Shown here piece by piece: positions 4,649 through 5,073 of a stretch of 5,073 nt of DNA. Positions within the stretch are counted from its first letter, which is position 1; each line of letters opens with the position of its first letter. Position numbers and translations under genes: made by a program. The DNA is from Candidatus Eiseniibacteriota bacterium (GTDB taxonomy: Bacteria > Joyebacterota > Joyebacteria > Joyebacterales > Joyebacteraceae): contig DAOWCM010000169.1 in the NCBI GenBank assembly GCA_030639555.1, forward strand, positions 1 to 5,073. The letters are read 5' to 3'. Below the pieces are notes generated by a model, which ran no database searches, had not been told where the DNA came from, and saw nothing but the letters and a program-made list of their open reading frames with translations.

Positions 4649-5073
4649 TTACTCAGTCAGCAACGGCCTGTTGGCGGCCGTGAAACGCCCGGCCGCGACC
4701 GGCCCGATCAGCGTGGTGTAGGTCCATTCGCCAACGAGTCCAGGCGGCAGGCTCTCCAGGTCGAACGCTCCCGACAGGAACACGTTGTCGTCTGCGACAT
4801 TGGGGTTGAGGCCCAGGACCACGCCGTCCGCGGCGAGCAGGCCCAGCAGGGTTCCCTCGCCAACCTGAGGCCCCACCTCTGTCGTTTGATCCGCATCCTG
4901 CGCCCAGCCGATGATCCAGCTGCCGGTGACCGTCGAGTCGTCGTGGAAGGTGAGGTCGAGCTGCCCTAGGAGGAGTACCGTTCCGGCGTCGTCCATTGCC
5001 GTGTACTCGTAGATGCCGTTCAATTCGGCGGGCCCGGTCGCGTCGGAGCACGCGAGCCCTGCCACGGCGAGAA
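4649..5073 (-). CDS. Small beta-rich lipoprotein of unknown function (5' end outside window)
   Basis: The gene reads leftward to TAA at 4651-4649 and is still open at the window edge. The first visible residues are LAVAGLAC, the end of a lipoprotein signal peptide. The last five before the cysteine (V-A-G-L-A) satisfy the broad PROSITE lipobox, although -3 is Gly rather than the common Leu. A GTG at 5065 could be read as a start, but it would leave almost no signal peptide, so the true start lies beyond 5073. The mature part is about 133 residues, beginning CSDATGPAELNG, and looks all-beta with many Gly/Thr/Asp turns. The stretch near the start, NGIYEYTAMDDAG, and one near the end, VGEWTYTTLIGPVAAGRFTA, resemble each other, as in small closed barrels where the last strand pairs with the first. 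I do not recognise the family. It would be anchored in the envelope, is convergent with the protease operon and has its own promoter outside the window. Confidence 0.7.
   Translation of the reverse strand, partial: LAVAGLACSDATGPAELNGIYEYTAMDDAGTVLLLGQLDLTFHDDSTVTGSWIIGWAQDADQTTEVGPQVGEGTLLGLLAADGVVLGLNPNVADDNVFLSGAFDLESLPPGLVGEWTYTTLIGPVAAGRFTAANRPLLTE

Overview
The window is high-GC bacterial DNA with Shine-Dalgarno-led genes. It holds four complete genes on the + strand, one lipoprotein gene on the - strand that is cut by the right edge, and probably the last codons of another gene at the left edge. Three features loosely suggest a Gemmatimonadota-like or similar environmental bacterium: an exported trypsin-like protease beside a short TolB-type propeller protein, a small lipoprotein whose mature end reads C-S-D-A-T-G-P, and strong GC bias at third codon positions. 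There is no rRNA or other phylogenetic marker, so this placement is a weak inference.

Layout. Bases 1-53 look like the 3' end of an upstream gene whose stop overlaps the next start (ATGA). Bases 50-733 encode a polytopic membrane protein of the DUF1295/ICMT/steroid 5-alpha-reductase type, followed by a clear intrinsic terminator at 808-840. Bases 734-1057 are a 324-base regulatory stretch. It holds the terminator, a perfect 8-bp inverted repeat around an extended -10-like sequence (895-917), an AT-rich TetR-type operator candidate (947-968) and a candidate promoter (972-1002). Bases 1058-1888 encode a class I SAM-dependent methyltransferase. I place its start 90 bases inside the longest ORF because a strong GAGGAGG stands before 1058. 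Bases 1889-2147 are a second regulatory spacer. It carries an exact 22-bp copy of the terminator core, now without a U-tract, plus a perfect 9-bp inverted repeat and a candidate promoter with the same geometry as the one before the methyltransferase.

Bases 2148-3635 (exported S1C-type serine protease with an unassigned 265-residue C-terminal region) and 3649-4575 (exported six-bladed PD40/TolB-like propeller) are 13 bases apart and probably one operon. Both products have signal peptides, so they would meet in the periplasm or envelope, where the propeller could act as a binding or adaptor partner of the protease; that pairing is inference. A hairpin at 4594-4620 separates this operon from the convergent lipoprotein gene (4649 to beyond 5073).

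I do not see a mobile element, CRISPR array, RNA gene or defence system. The best leads are the two regulatory spacers with repeated modules and the protease-propeller pair with its unassigned domain.
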